A stretch of 64,000 nt of DNA from Candidatus Aminicenantota bacterium. Lineage in GTDB: Bacteria; Acidobacteriota; Aminicenantia; Aminicenantales; Aminicenantaceae. A program made the translations under genes and the position numbers. Below are positions 1-8,969 of this stretch, one piece after another (within the stretch, counting starts at the first letter, position 1; every line of letters begins with the position of its first letter). Location of the stretch: positions 62,001-126,000 of the forward strand of contig WJMT01000070.1 of assembly GCA_014727835.1 (NCBI GenBank). The letters are read 5' to 3'. Under the pieces are notes generated by a model. The model had not been told where the DNA came from and did no database searches. It worked only from the letters and a program-made list of their open reading frames with translations.

Positions 1-4
1 CTCC

Positions 5-1318
5 TTATAGACTCCATTTCACCAAAAAGTCCAGTTGGGTGCTGAAGATCACCATCAGCAATCCCACGACAGTGATAACCACCCAGGGAATCCAGGTGCT
101 TTTGAGAAACGACCAGTAAGACCTTTTGTATTCAGAAACCATAACACTCAATCGTCCGATGAGGGCTGTGGGAGGCAGGCCGTCACCCAGGGGCCAAAGA
201 AGGCTCAATCCGGCAATGGCCACAGTGGCGTGAAGTCCGATGGAATCCAAAAACCAGACCAATGGGATACCGATGATTGCAGCCCCACCGTAAGTGAAAA
301 CTCCTTCAGAAACAGGGATGATCACAGCAAGAGACACGAAAAGCAGGATTAAAGGAGTGCTGATCACCGCATAGGAGATCAGCCCTCTCACTCCAGTCGC
401 TGTCATGATCTGCTGAAGCATTCCCACAGCTACCATAGTAGAGAGAAGCGGGGTTAATTTTTTGACCGTATCCCTCGATAATTTGACTATGTTTATCTTT
501 TTGGGGCTAAGGATGAGAGCAAAGACAGCAGAGATCACAAACTGAAAAGGAAGGCCAATGACGGGAAGTGTAAAAGGCCAGACTCTTAAAGCAATCACTA
601 AGCCAAAAAAGACCAAAAACGGGATGAGCACTCTCCACCATTTCATACCTTTGGGAACTTGCGGCATTTGTTTTAAGGCGGATTCAAGGGTGGATTTTTC
701 TTGTTTTTTCCAACCTAGGGTTAAAACAGTGAAAGTCCCCAACAAAAGCACTGGGATACCAAGAGGCAGTTCGAATCCCACATAAGGGATGGCGGTTCCT
801 GCAGATAAGATCATGGCCCAGATATTCACTGGAGGAGCTGCCGCACTCAGTCCAGCTATAATGAACAGAATAGCAGCCACTTTTCTGCGTTTGATTCCCA
901 AATAGCCGAGAGCCAGGGCCACAGGGGCTCCGACCACAAGTAAAGAAACGCTGCCTGCACCTGTCAGAGCTCCTGGAATGAGAGTGATGAACATCAAAAG
1001 AAGTAGAGCAATGAGACGTTTGTTATAGAAGTATTTAATGGTGTTTTTGACCACATAATTGACACCGCCGGATTCAGAGATAATGGCCATGAATATTGTT
1101 GCTGTAACAAATATCAATATCACATCCAAATAGGCAAATGATCCTTCAACCAGATGTCGAGCCAACTGGTTAATAGGGGGAGTCTTGGTGAATGCTCCAA
1201 AAATCCCTCCAGCAAGAGCGGCCAGAAACATGCTGATTTCCACAGAGACTTTTCTCCATTTTGCAAAACTGTAAGCAGAGATCATAACCAAGAAAGTAAA
1301 GACGATCTGTGTTTGCAT
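5..1318 (-). CDS. DctM-like large permease (TRAP/IT superfamily)
   Basis: A 437-residue polytopic membrane protein with about 11-12 hydrophobic segments, ending close to the window edge. The stretch around residues 110-170 (LIPGALTGAGS ... AAPPVNIWAM) resembles the TGS-and-PP pattern of DctM-type large subunits of TRAP carboxylate transporters. A second half-repeat lies around residues 330-400. Family knowledge suggests sodium-driven uptake of a carboxylate-like solute, but the substrate cannot be read from sequence. No small permease (DctQ) or binding protein (DctP) gene is next to it inside the window, so it could instead be a stand-alone ion-transporter-superfamily carrier. The start ATG is preceded by AAAGGAG at 7-base spacing. 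Confidence 0.65.
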   Translation of the reverse strand: MQTQIVFTFLVMISAYSFAKWRKVSVEISMFLAALAGGIFGAFTKTPPINQLARHLVEGSFAYLDVILIFVTATIFMAIISESGGVNYVVKNTIKYFYNKRLIALLLLMFITLIPGALTGAGSVSLLVVGAPVALALGYLGIKRRKVAAILFIIAGLSAAAPPVNIWAMILSAGTAIPYVGFELPLGIPVLLLGTFTVLTLGWKKQEKSTLESALKQMPQVPKGMKWWRVLIPFLVFFGLVIALRVWPFTLPVIGLPFQFVISAVFALILSPKKINIVKLSRDTVKKLTPLLSTMVAVGMLQQIMTATGVRGLISYAVISTPLILLFVSLAVIIPVSEGVFTYGGAAIIGIPLVWFLDSIGLHATVAIAGLSLLWPLGDGLPPTALIGRLSVMVSEYKRSYWSFLKSTWIPWVVITVVGLLMVIFSTQLDFLVKWSL

Positions 1319-1525
1319 TCCAAACTCCTTTGGTCAATTCTACATTTGTGCTTTCCCCGGAGTCAAGAAATCTCAGAAAAAAAACAGCGCGATTTGTTTG
1401 TTTGAGATTATTATTTATTTGGAGATGAAAATGATGATATAAGGAACATTTTTGAGTGTCATACGTATTTATTAATAAAGCCTGGGAAGTCTCTCACAAA
1501 GGGATCTTTCATAAGGATTTGAAAA

Positions 1526-1711
1526 ATGAAAATATTATTATGGTTTGTTTTGCTGGCACTTTCATGGCCGCTCGCACTGTTGGCTCTAGTGCTTTATCCC
1601 ATTATTTGGCTTCTTTTGATTCCCTTTCGTTTGCTGGGGATCACAGTCAATGCTGTTTTGGATCTGGTCAAATCGGTCATAACACTACCTGCCCGATTGA
1701 TATCCCGATGA
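1526..1711 (+). CDS. Small hydrophobic membrane protein, 61 aa
   Basis: A short ORF with the start preceded by an AAGGA-type ribosome site about 8 bases upstream. The product is almost entirely hydrophobic for the first 40 residues (two closely spaced membrane segments with a YPIIWLLLIPFRLLG turn), followed by an amphipathic tail ending in ARLISR. I do not recognise the family. It stands alone between a permease and rpoD, both on the opposite strand, so it has its own 207-base upstream region. The composition is coherent and the frame is not a shadow of a larger gene, which favours a real small membrane protein. Confidence 0.6.
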   Translation: MKILLWFVLLALSWPLALLALVLYPIIWLLLIPFRLLGITVNAVLDLVKSVITLPARLISR

Positions 1712-1770
1712 GAACAGTGAAGAATTCAGGTTTGTTATGTGTTGCCTTTGGGTCTTTTTAAGAAATCAGG

Positions 1771-3093
1771 CTAATTGGCAAAAGCTCTGAGTTTCTGGCT
1801 CATAGGATTGGTCTTGATTTTTTTCAAAGCTTTGGCTTCGATTTGTCTGATTCTTTCCCTGGTGACATTGAATTTTTGTCCCACTTCTTCAAGAGTATGA
1901 GGCCTTTCATCACTGAGTCCGAATCTCATTTTCAATACTTTTGTTTCCCTTTCAGATAAAACCTCAAAGGCATCTTGGAGAAGCTCTTTCAGGTTGATGT
2001 GAATAACGGTATCAGGAGGAGAAGGAATTTCCTGGTCTTCTATGAAGTCGCCGATTTCGTTTTCATTGTCTCCCACAGGTGTTTGAATTGAGACAGAATC
2101 TTGTGTGTTTTCAATGAGATTTCTCAGCCGCTTGACAGGAATTTTTATTTTTTGGGCCAGTTCTTTGTCAGTGGGTTCTCTTCCTTTATCATTCACAAAA
2201 GACTTGGTGATTTTTTTGATTTTTTGGAGCTGTTCAGTTACATGAACCGGAAGCCTTATGGTGCGGGATTGATCAGCGATGGCTCTTGTAACAGCCTGTC
2301 GTATCCACCATGTGGCATAGGTGGAAAACTTGTATCCTTTTTTATAATCAAATTTTTCAACAGCACGGATCAGACCGAGATTTCCTTCTTGAACAAGGTC
2401 CAAAAGGGGAAGTCCCCGGTTTTGGTACTTTTTGGCAATGGAAATGACCAGTCTCAGGTTTGCAGACACCAGTTTGTCGATAGCCTCTTCCTTGATTTTC
2501 TGACCCCTCTTGATTTCATTTAAAATGGATTTGTTTTTTTTGTCTGGGTTGGAATTTTTATCAGATAAGGAATCCCTTCTTAGTTTTCTCACAACAGATT
2601 CCAGAATATCTTGTTCAACGTTTTCTTTGAGATTCAGGCTCTTGGCCTGGTTTCTCAGTTCTAAAACGATCCTACCCGCAGTAAATTTGGTTTTTTTGGA
2701 TTTGCGTGTGTTTTTTAGTTGATGGGATAGGGTGTTGATTCTCTGGAAAACAATTTTTTGTTGGGTTCGAGCTTGTTTCACGTTCGCTTCAGATGAACTT
2801 TTAGAAGGCATATTCACATAATGAAAAATCTTATCAGGGGATTCTTCTATATTTTTTTGAATCTTGTGGATTTCTTTTAGGGCTTCTTTTGTTTTGCAGA
2901 GGGCATTGGTTATGATTTTTTCGCCCTTTTCCATTCGTTTTGCAAGAAAAACCTCTTCATCCTGAGAAAGGAGAAGAATACTCCCCATCTCTCTCATGTA
3001 TAACTTGATCGGATCCATGGACTGAAGTCTTCCACTTTGAAGATTTTTTTGATTTCTTTTTTTTGCCTTGTTTTTATTTGCTTTTTTTTCCAT
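1771..3093 (-). CDS. rpoD: Principal RNA polymerase sigma factor (sigma-70/RpoD)
   Basis: Directs core RNA polymerase to housekeeping promoters. Region 1.2 is at residues 27-60 (DPIKLYMREMG). Region 2 spans about 206-276, with the near-invariant FDYKKGYKFSTYATWWIRQA core that binds the -10 element. Region 3 spans about 285-360. Region 4 is at about 372-430, with the helix-turn-helix TLEEVGQKFNVTRERIRQIE that binds the -35. A lysine-rich linker of about 140 residues separates regions 1.2 and 2, as in group 1 sigmas, while region 1.1 is short. The start has AGGTAGG at 6-base spacing. Promoters elsewhere in the window match the TTGACA/TATAAT specificity expected of this protein. A possible leader ORF lies immediately upstream. 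Confidence 0.95.
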   Translation of the reverse strand: MEKKANKNKAKKRNQKNLQSGRLQSMDPIKLYMREMGSILLLSQDEEVFLAKRMEKGEKIITNALCKTKEALKEIHKIQKNIEESPDKIFHYVNMPSKSSSEANVKQARTQQKIVFQRINTLSHQLKNTRKSKKTKFTAGRIVLELRNQAKSLNLKENVEQDILESVVRKLRRDSLSDKNSNPDKKNKSILNEIKRGQKIKEEAIDKLVSANLRLVISIAKKYQNRGLPLLDLVQEGNLGLIRAVEKFDYKKGYKFSTYATWWIRQAVTRAIADQSRTIRLPVHVTEQLQKIKKITKSFVNDKGREPTDKELAQKIKIPVKRLRNLIENTQDSVSIQTPVGDNENEIGDFIEDQEIPSPPDTVIHINLKELLQDAFEVLSERETKVLKMRFGLSDERPHTLEEVGQKFNVTRERIRQIEAKALKKIKTNPMSQKLRAFAN

Positions 3094-3100
3094 TGGAAAC

Positions 3101-3178
3101 CTACCTATATATTAACGAATGAAATCCGTGATTTGTTGCAATAAATCTTTGGATTAAAAAAGCGACCTGTGGAAGCAT
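3101..3178 (-). CDS. Possible 25-aa leader ORF upstream of rpoD
   Basis: ATG at 3178-3176, preceded by AGGGAGGT (3189-3196) with a 10-base spacer, opens a 25-codon frame (MLPQVAFLIQ...LIYR) that stops at 3101-3103, 7 bases before the rpoD ATG. The stop codon lies inside rpoD's own ribosome site AGGTAGG. Together with the promoter at 3253-3281 this would make it the first translated element of the rpoD message and could couple translation. No family is recognisable, and a frame this short can arise by chance, so the strong ribosome site is the main argument. Confidence 0.35.
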   Translation of the reverse strand: MLPQVAFLIQRFIATNHGFHSLIYR

Positions 3179-3252
3179 CGCAGGACTGACCTCCCTTTTA
3201 TTTATATAAAATAATTATTAAATAATAATCAATCCAATTTGTTCATAAATAT

Positions 3253-3281
3253 AAAATAATGATTTGTGAAGCAGTTGTCAA
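3253..3281 (-). promoter_or_regulatory. Putative rpoD promoter
   Basis: Reading the minus strand: -35 TTGACA (3281-3276), 17-base spacer, -10 TATTTT (3258-3253). Transcription would start near 3246 and give a leader of about 150 nt containing the small ORF at 3101-3178. Confidence 0.5.
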
Positions 3282-3290
3282 GTCAAATAT

Positions 3291-4019
3291 TTAAAAAATA
3301 TTCTTTAGAATGACAATCATTCCGGAAAAAGCAGAGGCAATGAGAACAGCTGGCCTTATCAAGCCCTTATCAAAAATTTTAGAAATGCGTTTTGATAAGA
3401 AAAAACCCACCAAAATGCCAGGAATCAATGTCAAGGAAGCGAGGATTTCTGTCAGGCCAAATCGTTTGATGATGATCAACGAGCCAATGGATATGATGGT
3501 GCCAAAAATAAAAATGGTGGAGAGTGATCCTCTGATTTTGGGTCCTTTTTGATGTTGATAAATGAGAGCCATAGGAGCCCCTCCAATGGCTGATGTGGTG
3601 CCCATCAATCCAGAAGCGGTTCCTGATCCAAGGAGATTTGCAGGTGTTAATTTCAGCTCAATACCAGAAACACTGATAACAACAGCAATAAGGACCATTC
3701 CTCCAAAAAGCAAGGACATGCTTTTTCGTGGGATGATAAAAAGCAAGGCTGAACCAAGCGCAGCTCCACAGATTCTGCCAGCAACAGCCCATTTGATTTC
3801 TTTTCCTTTGATGGTATGCCGTTCTCTCAGTGAAATGAGTATAGTGAGACACAGAGCGGATAATAAAACAGGTCCTGGGACAAAGATAGGATTTAGAATC
3901 ACTAGAAGTGGCACACCGATGAGTCCGAGGCCGAATCCAATCGAGCCCTGAAGTGTGGCCCCGCCTACGGCTATCAAAAGTCCGATTAATGATTCAGCCA
4001 GAGTTAAAGGAAAATTCAT
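3291..4019 (-). CDS. TauE/SafE (TSUP) family membrane exporter
   Basis: A 242-residue protein with about eight membrane segments arranged as two halves, each opening with a GGATLQGSIGFGLG/GTTSAIGGAPMAL glycine-rich motif typical of the TSUP family (anion or sulfite/organosulfonate export). The length is usual for the family. The substrate is not determinable. It ends 10 bases from the rpoD promoter and starts 23 bases downstream of the large Asp-box gene on the same strand, so it may be co-transcribed with that gene. The ribosome site is weak (GGTGGAG about 15 bases upstream). A second, only distantly similar TSUP gene is at 36459-37205. Confidence 0.8.
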   Translation of the reverse strand: MNFPLTLAESLIGLLIAVGGATLQGSIGFGLGLIGVPLLVILNPIFVPGPVLLSALCLTILISLRERHTIKGKEIKWAVAGRICGAALGSALLFIIPRKSMSLLFGGMVLIAVVISVSGIELKLTPANLLGSGTASGLMGTTSAIGGAPMALIYQHQKGPKIRGSLSTIFIFGTIISIGSLIIIKRFGLTEILASLTLIPGILVGFFLSKRISKIFDKGLIRPAVLIASAFSGMIVILKNIF

Positions 4020-4042
4020 AACAATGTTTGCTCTCCACCTTC

Positions 4043-7000
4043 TTAGGAATGGATCTCGGGTTCATCAAATTTGATGGATTCTTTTATGATCAATCGTGGG
4101 ATCTTGTTTTCAATCAATAGATTGTTCAGCTCAGGGATATCTTTTTCTATCATGGAGTTGGTGCGGGTTATGAGAGATTTCAATTGGCTGATATTGTCTT
4201 TGATCTCTTTGAGTTGGGATTCAGATGGGGGAGAGACGCTGCTTGATATTGAACTTCCAAGCATATAAAGCTTTCCTCTCAGGGAAGAAAGCATCCCTCT
4301 CCAGCCCTTTTCCGGGTCTCCATTCAGTTCGATCCGGACCTGTTTTATCTCTTTGGATATTGATTCGATCTTCTCATCAATGACCTCCGGAAGATCTTTG
4401 ACTTTTTTGAGGTCTGTTTTTAGGGAGCGGATATTTCTTGTGAGATTGGTGAGAGTGTCGTTTGTCTGGTTATAGGGTTCATAGAGTTTATAGAGCTGGT
4501 ACAAAGCATCATGTTGAGCTTTTCTGTCTTCAAATGTAGCATCGATTTGAGGATCACCCATGACTTCGATCATTTCTGATTGGTTTTCATTCGGTGTGTT
4601 CATGGTGACTTTGTATGTTCCGGGAAGGACAAAAGGAGTCGCTAATCTAAAATAGCTTCGGCCTCCTTGGGATGACTCGGGTGGATCGTATTTCAAATCC
4701 CATGTGATGCGATGGATTCCTGATTGTCCGGGCCCTTTGATGGATCTGACGACTTTATCTTCAGAATCTGAAATTTCAAAGGTGACTTTCTTGTCTTTCT
4801 CTTCTTTCAAATAATAATTGATCACAGCGCCCATAGGGGGATTGGGTGCCACAAACAATTTATCTCCGAGATTTCCTTTGTTGGAAAAGGCATTAAAATA
4901 AACCGCTGGATTGATCTTAAACAAAAAGAGAGGAGATTGAGTAGTCTGTTGATCCATCTGTTCCAGAAAAGTGATGTCATCCAGTATCCAGATGCTTCGT
5001 CCATGCGTTCCCAGAATCAAGTCATTTTCTTTGGGGTGAATAGCGATATCATCGACAGGAACAGTGGGGAAATTGGATTTGATTTGAATCCATTTGTTTC
5101 CTCGGTCCACAGAGAAATAAGCTCCTCTTTCTGTTCCAATAAACAAAAGGTCAGGATTGCGGTGGTGTTCCCTGATCACATTGACGATATGTGCTTCAGG
5201 GATCCCGTTTGAGATGTCTTTCCAATTTTTTCCAAAGTTTTCCGTGACAAAGACTTGAGCTCTGAAGTCATTGTTTCTGTGGCCGTCTAAGGTGGCATAG
5301 GCTCTCGCTTCAGCATGCTGGGAAGCGACGACTCTGGTAACATAAGTGAATTTTGTGTGATTCGGGATGTGAGAGCTGACATCTTCCCAGGTCTCTCCAC
5401 TGTCATGGGAGACTTGAACGAGCCCATCATCAGTTCCAACATAAAGAAGGCCTTGTTTGAGGGGAGATTCAGATATTGTTGTGATGTCCCCAAAATAAGC
5501 GATTCCATCATGTTTTGATAGGGTGTCTTCGTCTGGAATTTCCCCCATAAGAGGCATTTTTTCCCTGTTTGTTTGAGTGGTCAGGTCAGGTGTTTTTTCC
5601 CATGTTTCTCCTCTATCAGTTGAAATAAACAACCTGTTTCCTCCGTAATAGATCTTATTGGGATTGTGAGGGGATATATGTATCGGGGAATTCCAGTTGA
5701 ATCTGTACTCTTCGTCTTCGTCACTTTCAGGCATGGGCCTTAAGGACCTTCTCTCTCCGGTGACTCGGTCAATACGGAACAGGTTTCCATTTTGGGATTC
5801 CGCATATATTTTTGTGGGATCTGTGGGATCAACCTGGGTATAAAATCCATCTCCTCCTCCGATTTTTATCCAGTCAGCATTGGTGACTCCAAGTCTTGTC
5901 CGGGTTGCATTCGGGCCTCCCCAGCTCCCATTGTCTTGAAGGCCGCCGTAGACCCAATAGGGATCCTGCATATCAAATCCGATCTCATAGAACTGTCCTA
6001 AAGGGATGGTGTTAACAAAATCCCATGTATGACCTCTGTCATAGGAAAAGTAAATCCCTCCATCAGATCCGAGCACTATATGATTTGAATTCTCAGGATT
6101 GATCCACAGGGCATGATGGTCTCCATGAGGACTGGAAACCAAATCTGTTTTGAAAGATTTTCCACCATCCTCTGAATAATACATCCGAGCACCCAGGACC
6201 CATATCCTTTGCTCATTGTTGGGATCTATACGGATCTGGCTGTAGTACATAGGACGTGGATTTGTGCTGGACATTTTTTCCCAGGTGAATCCTTTGTCTT
6301 CTGAGCGGAAGACACCTCCTTTTTTGTTCTCAATGATTGCATAAACGACCTGAGGATCTTTATGATAAATATCGATTCCTATCCGGCCAATATCTCCGGA
6401 CGGAAGTCCTTTGGTCAGCTTTTTCCAGGTCTCGCCGCTGTCTGTGGTTTTGTACAATCCACTGTGGGGGCCTCCTCCGGAAAAACCCCATCCTCTTCGG
6501 CGGCGCTGGTAAGAAGCGGCATAAAGGATGTTGGGGCTCGCCGGGTCTATGGCCACATCCGAAAATCCGGTATCTTCATTGATAAACAGGGTGTTGGTCC
6601 ATGTCTTTCCTCCGTCCTCTGTTTTATAAAGCCCCCGCTCTTTATTGGGTCCCCAGAGATGGCCCAGTGCAGCCACATACACGACATCAGGATTTCTGGG
6701 ATGAATGACAATCCGGCCTATATGATGGGTCTCTTCAAGTCCCATATGATTCCATGTTTTGCCCCCGTCATTGGATTTGTAGACTCCATTCCCCCATGAA
6801 GAACTCTGCCGATTATTGGGTTCTCCGGTCCCTACCCAGACAATGTCTGGATTCGAGGGAGAAACAGTGACATCTCCTATGGAGCTTGTTTCCTGATCAT
6901 CAAAGATGGATTGCCAGGTGATGCCGTTATTGGTGGTTTTCCATAGTCCACCCGAAGCTGTCCCCACATAAATGGTATTGGGGTCGTTTTGGACCACAGC

Positions 7001-7186
7001 AAAGTCATCAATTCTTCCTCCCATATTCGCTGGACCGATATTCCTTAACTCCACCCGATCTAAGAGAGACTCGGAAATTGCCGTTGCGCTGTTGTTGTCT
7101 GCTTTTTTAGCGCTGGTAAAAAATAAACAAATCAAGACCATACAGAAAAATAAAAAAAGACGAGTTGTGAATCCCCTAACTTTCAA
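4043..7186 (-). CDS. Secreted sortilin-like Asp-box (BNR) propeller protein, 1047 aa
   Basis: Residues 8-25 form a signal peptide. From about 50 to 760 the protein carries at least ten Asp-box/BNR repeats of the pattern S/T-x-D-x-G-x-T-W (for example SNDGGKTW, TEDGGKTW, STDRGETW), typical of ten-bladed VPS10/sortilin or exo-sialidase-like propellers, plus a YGGLQDNGSW motif conserved in this group. Residues 790-880 are a beta-rich domain and about 890-1040 is a charged, coiled-coil-prone tail. Such proteins are often labelled glycosyl hydrolase, but no catalytic residues can be assigned; ligand binding or a secreted hydrolase are both possible. The start is TTG, with AAGGAGGA four bases upstream; no ATG precedes the signal core. 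A paralogue is at 22671-25397. Confidence 0.8.
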   Translation of the reverse strand: MKVRGFTTRLFLFFCMVLICLFFTSAKKADNNSATAISESLLDRVELRNIGPANMGGRIDDFAVVQNDPNTIYVGTASGGLWKTTNNGITWQSIFDDQETSSIGDVTVSPSNPDIVWVGTGEPNNRQSSSWGNGVYKSNDGGKTWNHMGLEETHHIGRIVIHPRNPDVVYVAALGHLWGPNKERGLYKTEDGGKTWTNTLFINEDTGFSDVAIDPASPNILYAASYQRRRRGWGFSGGGPHSGLYKTTDSGETWKKLTKGLPSGDIGRIGIDIYHKDPQVVYAIIENKKGGVFRSEDKGFTWEKMSSTNPRPMYYSQIRIDPNNEQRIWVLGARMYYSEDGGKSFKTDLVSSPHGDHHALWINPENSNHIVLGSDGGIYFSYDRGHTWDFVNTIPLGQFYEIGFDMQDPYWVYGGLQDNGSWGGPNATRTRLGVTNADWIKIGGGDGFYTQVDPTDPTKIYAESQNGNLFRIDRVTGERRSLRPMPESDEDEEYRFNWNSPIHISPHNPNKIYYGGNRLFISTDRGETWEKTPDLTTQTNREKMPLMGEIPDEDTLSKHDGIAYFGDITTISESPLKQGLLYVGTDDGLVQVSHDSGETWEDVSSHIPNHTKFTYVTRVVASQHAEARAYATLDGHRNNDFRAQVFVTENFGKNWKDISNGIPEAHIVNVIREHHRNPDLLFIGTERGAYFSVDRGNKWIQIKSNFPTVPVDDIAIHPKENDLILGTHGRSIWILDDITFLEQMDQQTTQSPLFLFKINPAVYFNAFSNKGNLGDKLFVAPNPPMGAVINYYLKEEKDKKVTFEISDSEDKVVRSIKGPGQSGIHRITWDLKYDPPESSQGGRSYFRLATPFVLPGTYKVTMNTPNENQSEMIEVMGDPQIDATFEDRKAQHDALYQLYKLYEPYNQTNDTLTNLTRNIRSLKTDLKKVKDLPEVIDEKIESISKEIKQVRIELNGDPEKGWRGMLSSLRGKLYMLGSSISSSVSPPSESQLKEIKDNISQLKSLITRTNSMIEKDIPELNNLLIENKIPRLIIKESIKFDEPEIHS

Positions 7187-7325
7187 TGTTTCCTCCTTTG
7201 ATCAATCATTAAAATGAAATCGAAAGCATCTGCCTTTCTTATAGATGCTCAAGTGATATTTATCATAACATGAGAGTATAAGTCAAAGAATCAGAATCAA
7301 ATTTGACAATCCAAGGAACTGATTA

Positions 7326-7585
7326 TTAACCTGGATTATTCACGAGTCAAGATTGCGGCAGATGCGAGGCCCAGGGCATGAAGATGCAGTCCTTCACTGC
7401 GAATGCCCTGTAACGAAGCAGATGCTGTAAGATCGACTCGCTTGCTGGGTCAACAAAAGGCGATTAAAATAGAAAAGACAAACATGAAAAATATTCCAAT
7501 CACTGTTCTAAACAAATTCTTGTATATCGCAGAAATGAATATAATAATGAAAACATCGCTATTTTTTATGAATAGTCCAGGTTAA
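7326..7585 (+). repeat. TIR element, copy 1 (MITE-like)
   Basis: A 260-base element bounded by TTAACCTGGATTATTCA on the left and TGAATAGTCCAGGTTAA on the right, a nearly perfect inverted pair. If CCTGG is the true end, both sides are flanked by TTAA. The left third holds nested inverted repeats: CGAGTC (7343-7348) with GACTCG (7435-7440), and AGGGCAT (7373-7379) with ATGCCCT (7403-7409). It contains no credible coding frame. It fills nearly all of the 371-base gap between the Asp-box gene and the VanZ-like gene, whose ATG begins one base after the element. Copy 3 (41361-41622) is closely similar throughout; copy 2 shares the ends and right half. Confidence 0.8.
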
Positions 7586-7586
7586 C

Positions 7587-8006
7587 ATGGATAAAAGAAA
7601 AAAAAGTTTTCTCGGTATGATTAAACACAGAAAAAAATGGCTTTATTTCTTGCCCGCCTTTTTGTATTACGCTCTGATATTTTTCCTTTCTTCAAGAAGT
7701 TATCAGACCAAAGTGGAGGTGCCTTTTTTCGATAAATTCCTTCATCTGCTGGAGTTTGCCGGATTGGGTTTTCTTCTTTCTCTGGGTTTTTATGCGAGAG
7801 ACGTTTCCCTTAAATCCAGGTTTGGTTTGGTTTTTTCCATAGGATTGATTCTTTCTGGGTTAGATGAACTTCATCAATTTTTTGTGCCCATGAGATACAT
7901 GGATGGATTTGATTTGATTGCTGATATGATCGGTGTGATCACTGGTTTTTTTGTTTTCATTTTTATTTCTCGAAAGCTGAAATGGAACCATTCCCGAGAT
8001 TCTTGA
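7587..8006 (+). CDS. VanZ-like family membrane protein
   Basis: A 139-residue protein with four membrane segments and the VanZ signature: FFLSSRS in segment 1, DKFLHLLEFAGLGFLL in segment 2, LDELHQFFVPMRYMDGFDLIADMIGV before segment 4. The family is widespread and mostly uncharacterised; VanZ itself modifies teicoplanin resistance, which is not implied here. The first ATG (7587) directly abuts repeat copy 1 and has no ribosome site. A second in-frame ATG at 7617 also lacks a clear one, so either translation begins without one or the element replaced the original upstream region. Confidence 0.8.
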   Translation: MDKRKKSFLGMIKHRKKWLYFLPAFLYYALIFFLSSRSYQTKVEVPFFDKFLHLLEFAGLGFLLSLGFYARDVSLKSRFGLVFSIGLILSGLDELHQFFVPMRYMDGFDLIADMIGVITGFFVFIFISRKLKWNHSRDS

Positions 8007-8023
8007 TATGGATCTAAACAGCG

Positions 8024-8052
8024 TTGACTGGGCCATAGGACTGTGGTAGGTT
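8024..8052 (+). promoter_or_regulatory. Putative promoter for the 8085 gene
   Basis: TTGACT (8024-8029), 17-base spacer, TAGGTT (8047-8052), 33 bases before the ATG at 8085. Confidence 0.4.
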
Positions 8053-8084
8053 GGAGCCAAAATTAATCTTCAAGGAGAAGACAA

Positions 8085-8960
8085 ATGGAATCTCCAAAAA
8101 AAAGTTCAACTAAAAATTGGCTCATAGGATGCGGCATAGGATGCGGAGTTGTGATTGTGATCGGGATCGTGCTGGTCGTATCCGGAGTGTTTTTTGTCAA
8201 AAATATGGTCAATACTTTTGAAGAATCCGAGGATGTGCTGAAGACCTTAACCAAAAAATACGGAAAAATCTACGACTACAGCCCTTCTCCTTATGGCTCT
8301 ATAAAATCAAGCCGAATGGAGGTTTTTCTGAATACAAGAGAGTCCTTAAAAACGGTCAAGGAAGAACTGGAGAGATCCATTGAGTTTCTTTCAGAAGAAC
8401 AAAAAGACGAGCGGGAACCAAAAAGAAAATCTGGTGGAGTTCTCAAAAAAATAAGAACAGGTATTGGTTTGATACCGAGAATAGCCGAATACCTGAAACA
8501 GCGCAATCAAGCTCTACTTGAAGCCGGAATGGGAATCGGTGAGTATTATTATATCTACACGATTTCCTACTACGGCTGGCTTAACAAACCCATAACGGAT
8601 GGGCTGCCCATTGATATCAATGATGACAATGGATTTGACTATCAGCATTGGGAGGATGAAGAATCAAAAGAGATAAGGCATGACCTTGCTGTAAGACGTT
8701 TGCATCAAATGATACTCCCCATGCTGAAAAATCAGCAAGAACAGCTTCTGGAAAAGAGTCAACAAGAGCAAATATCAGACGCATGGGCCAAGGCATTGGA
8801 ACAAGAAATCAAAGCCTTGGAATCCAATCGATACCGTCTGATATGGCAGGATGGCCTGCCAGAAGTGATTGTCTCTTCCCTCCGGCCGTATAAACATCGA
8901 TTAGAGTCCAGCTACAGCCCGTCTCTCAACAACATCGAGATGATCATTGAACAGCATTAG
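8085..8960 (+). CDS. Unknown protein with N-terminal membrane anchor, 291 aa
   Basis: I do not recognise a family. Residues 11-37 are one membrane segment with an unusual GCGIGCG start (cysteine/glycine-rich). The remainder is charged and largely helical, with possible coiled-coil stretches around 80-110 and 205-250 (QQEQLLEKSQQEQ), and a tyrosine-rich patch EYYYIYTISYYGW near 160. A single anchor with the bulk outside the cytoplasm is the likely topology. The start has AAGGAG at 8-base spacing. Its stop is 9 bases before the MATE transporter start, so the two are probably co-transcribed. Confidence 0.75.
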   Translation: MESPKKSSTKNWLIGCGIGCGVVIVIGIVLVVSGVFFVKNMVNTFEESEDVLKTLTKKYGKIYDYSPSPYGSIKSSRMEVFLNTRESLKTVKEELERSIEFLSEEQKDEREPKRKSGGVLKKIRTGIGLIPRIAEYLKQRNQALLEAGMGIGEYYYIYTISYYGWLNKPITDGLPIDINDDNGFDYQHWEDEESKEIRHDLAVRRLHQMILPMLKNQQEQLLEKSQQEQISDAWAKALEQEIKALESNRYRLIWQDGLPEVIVSSLRPYKHRLESSYSPSLNNIEMIIEQH

Positions 8961-8969
8961 TGTTGTTTG

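Noticed and set aside
7403-7585. 60-aa ORF in repeat copy 1
   Set aside because: Lies entirely inside the TIR element, and copies 2 and 3 do not keep the frame.
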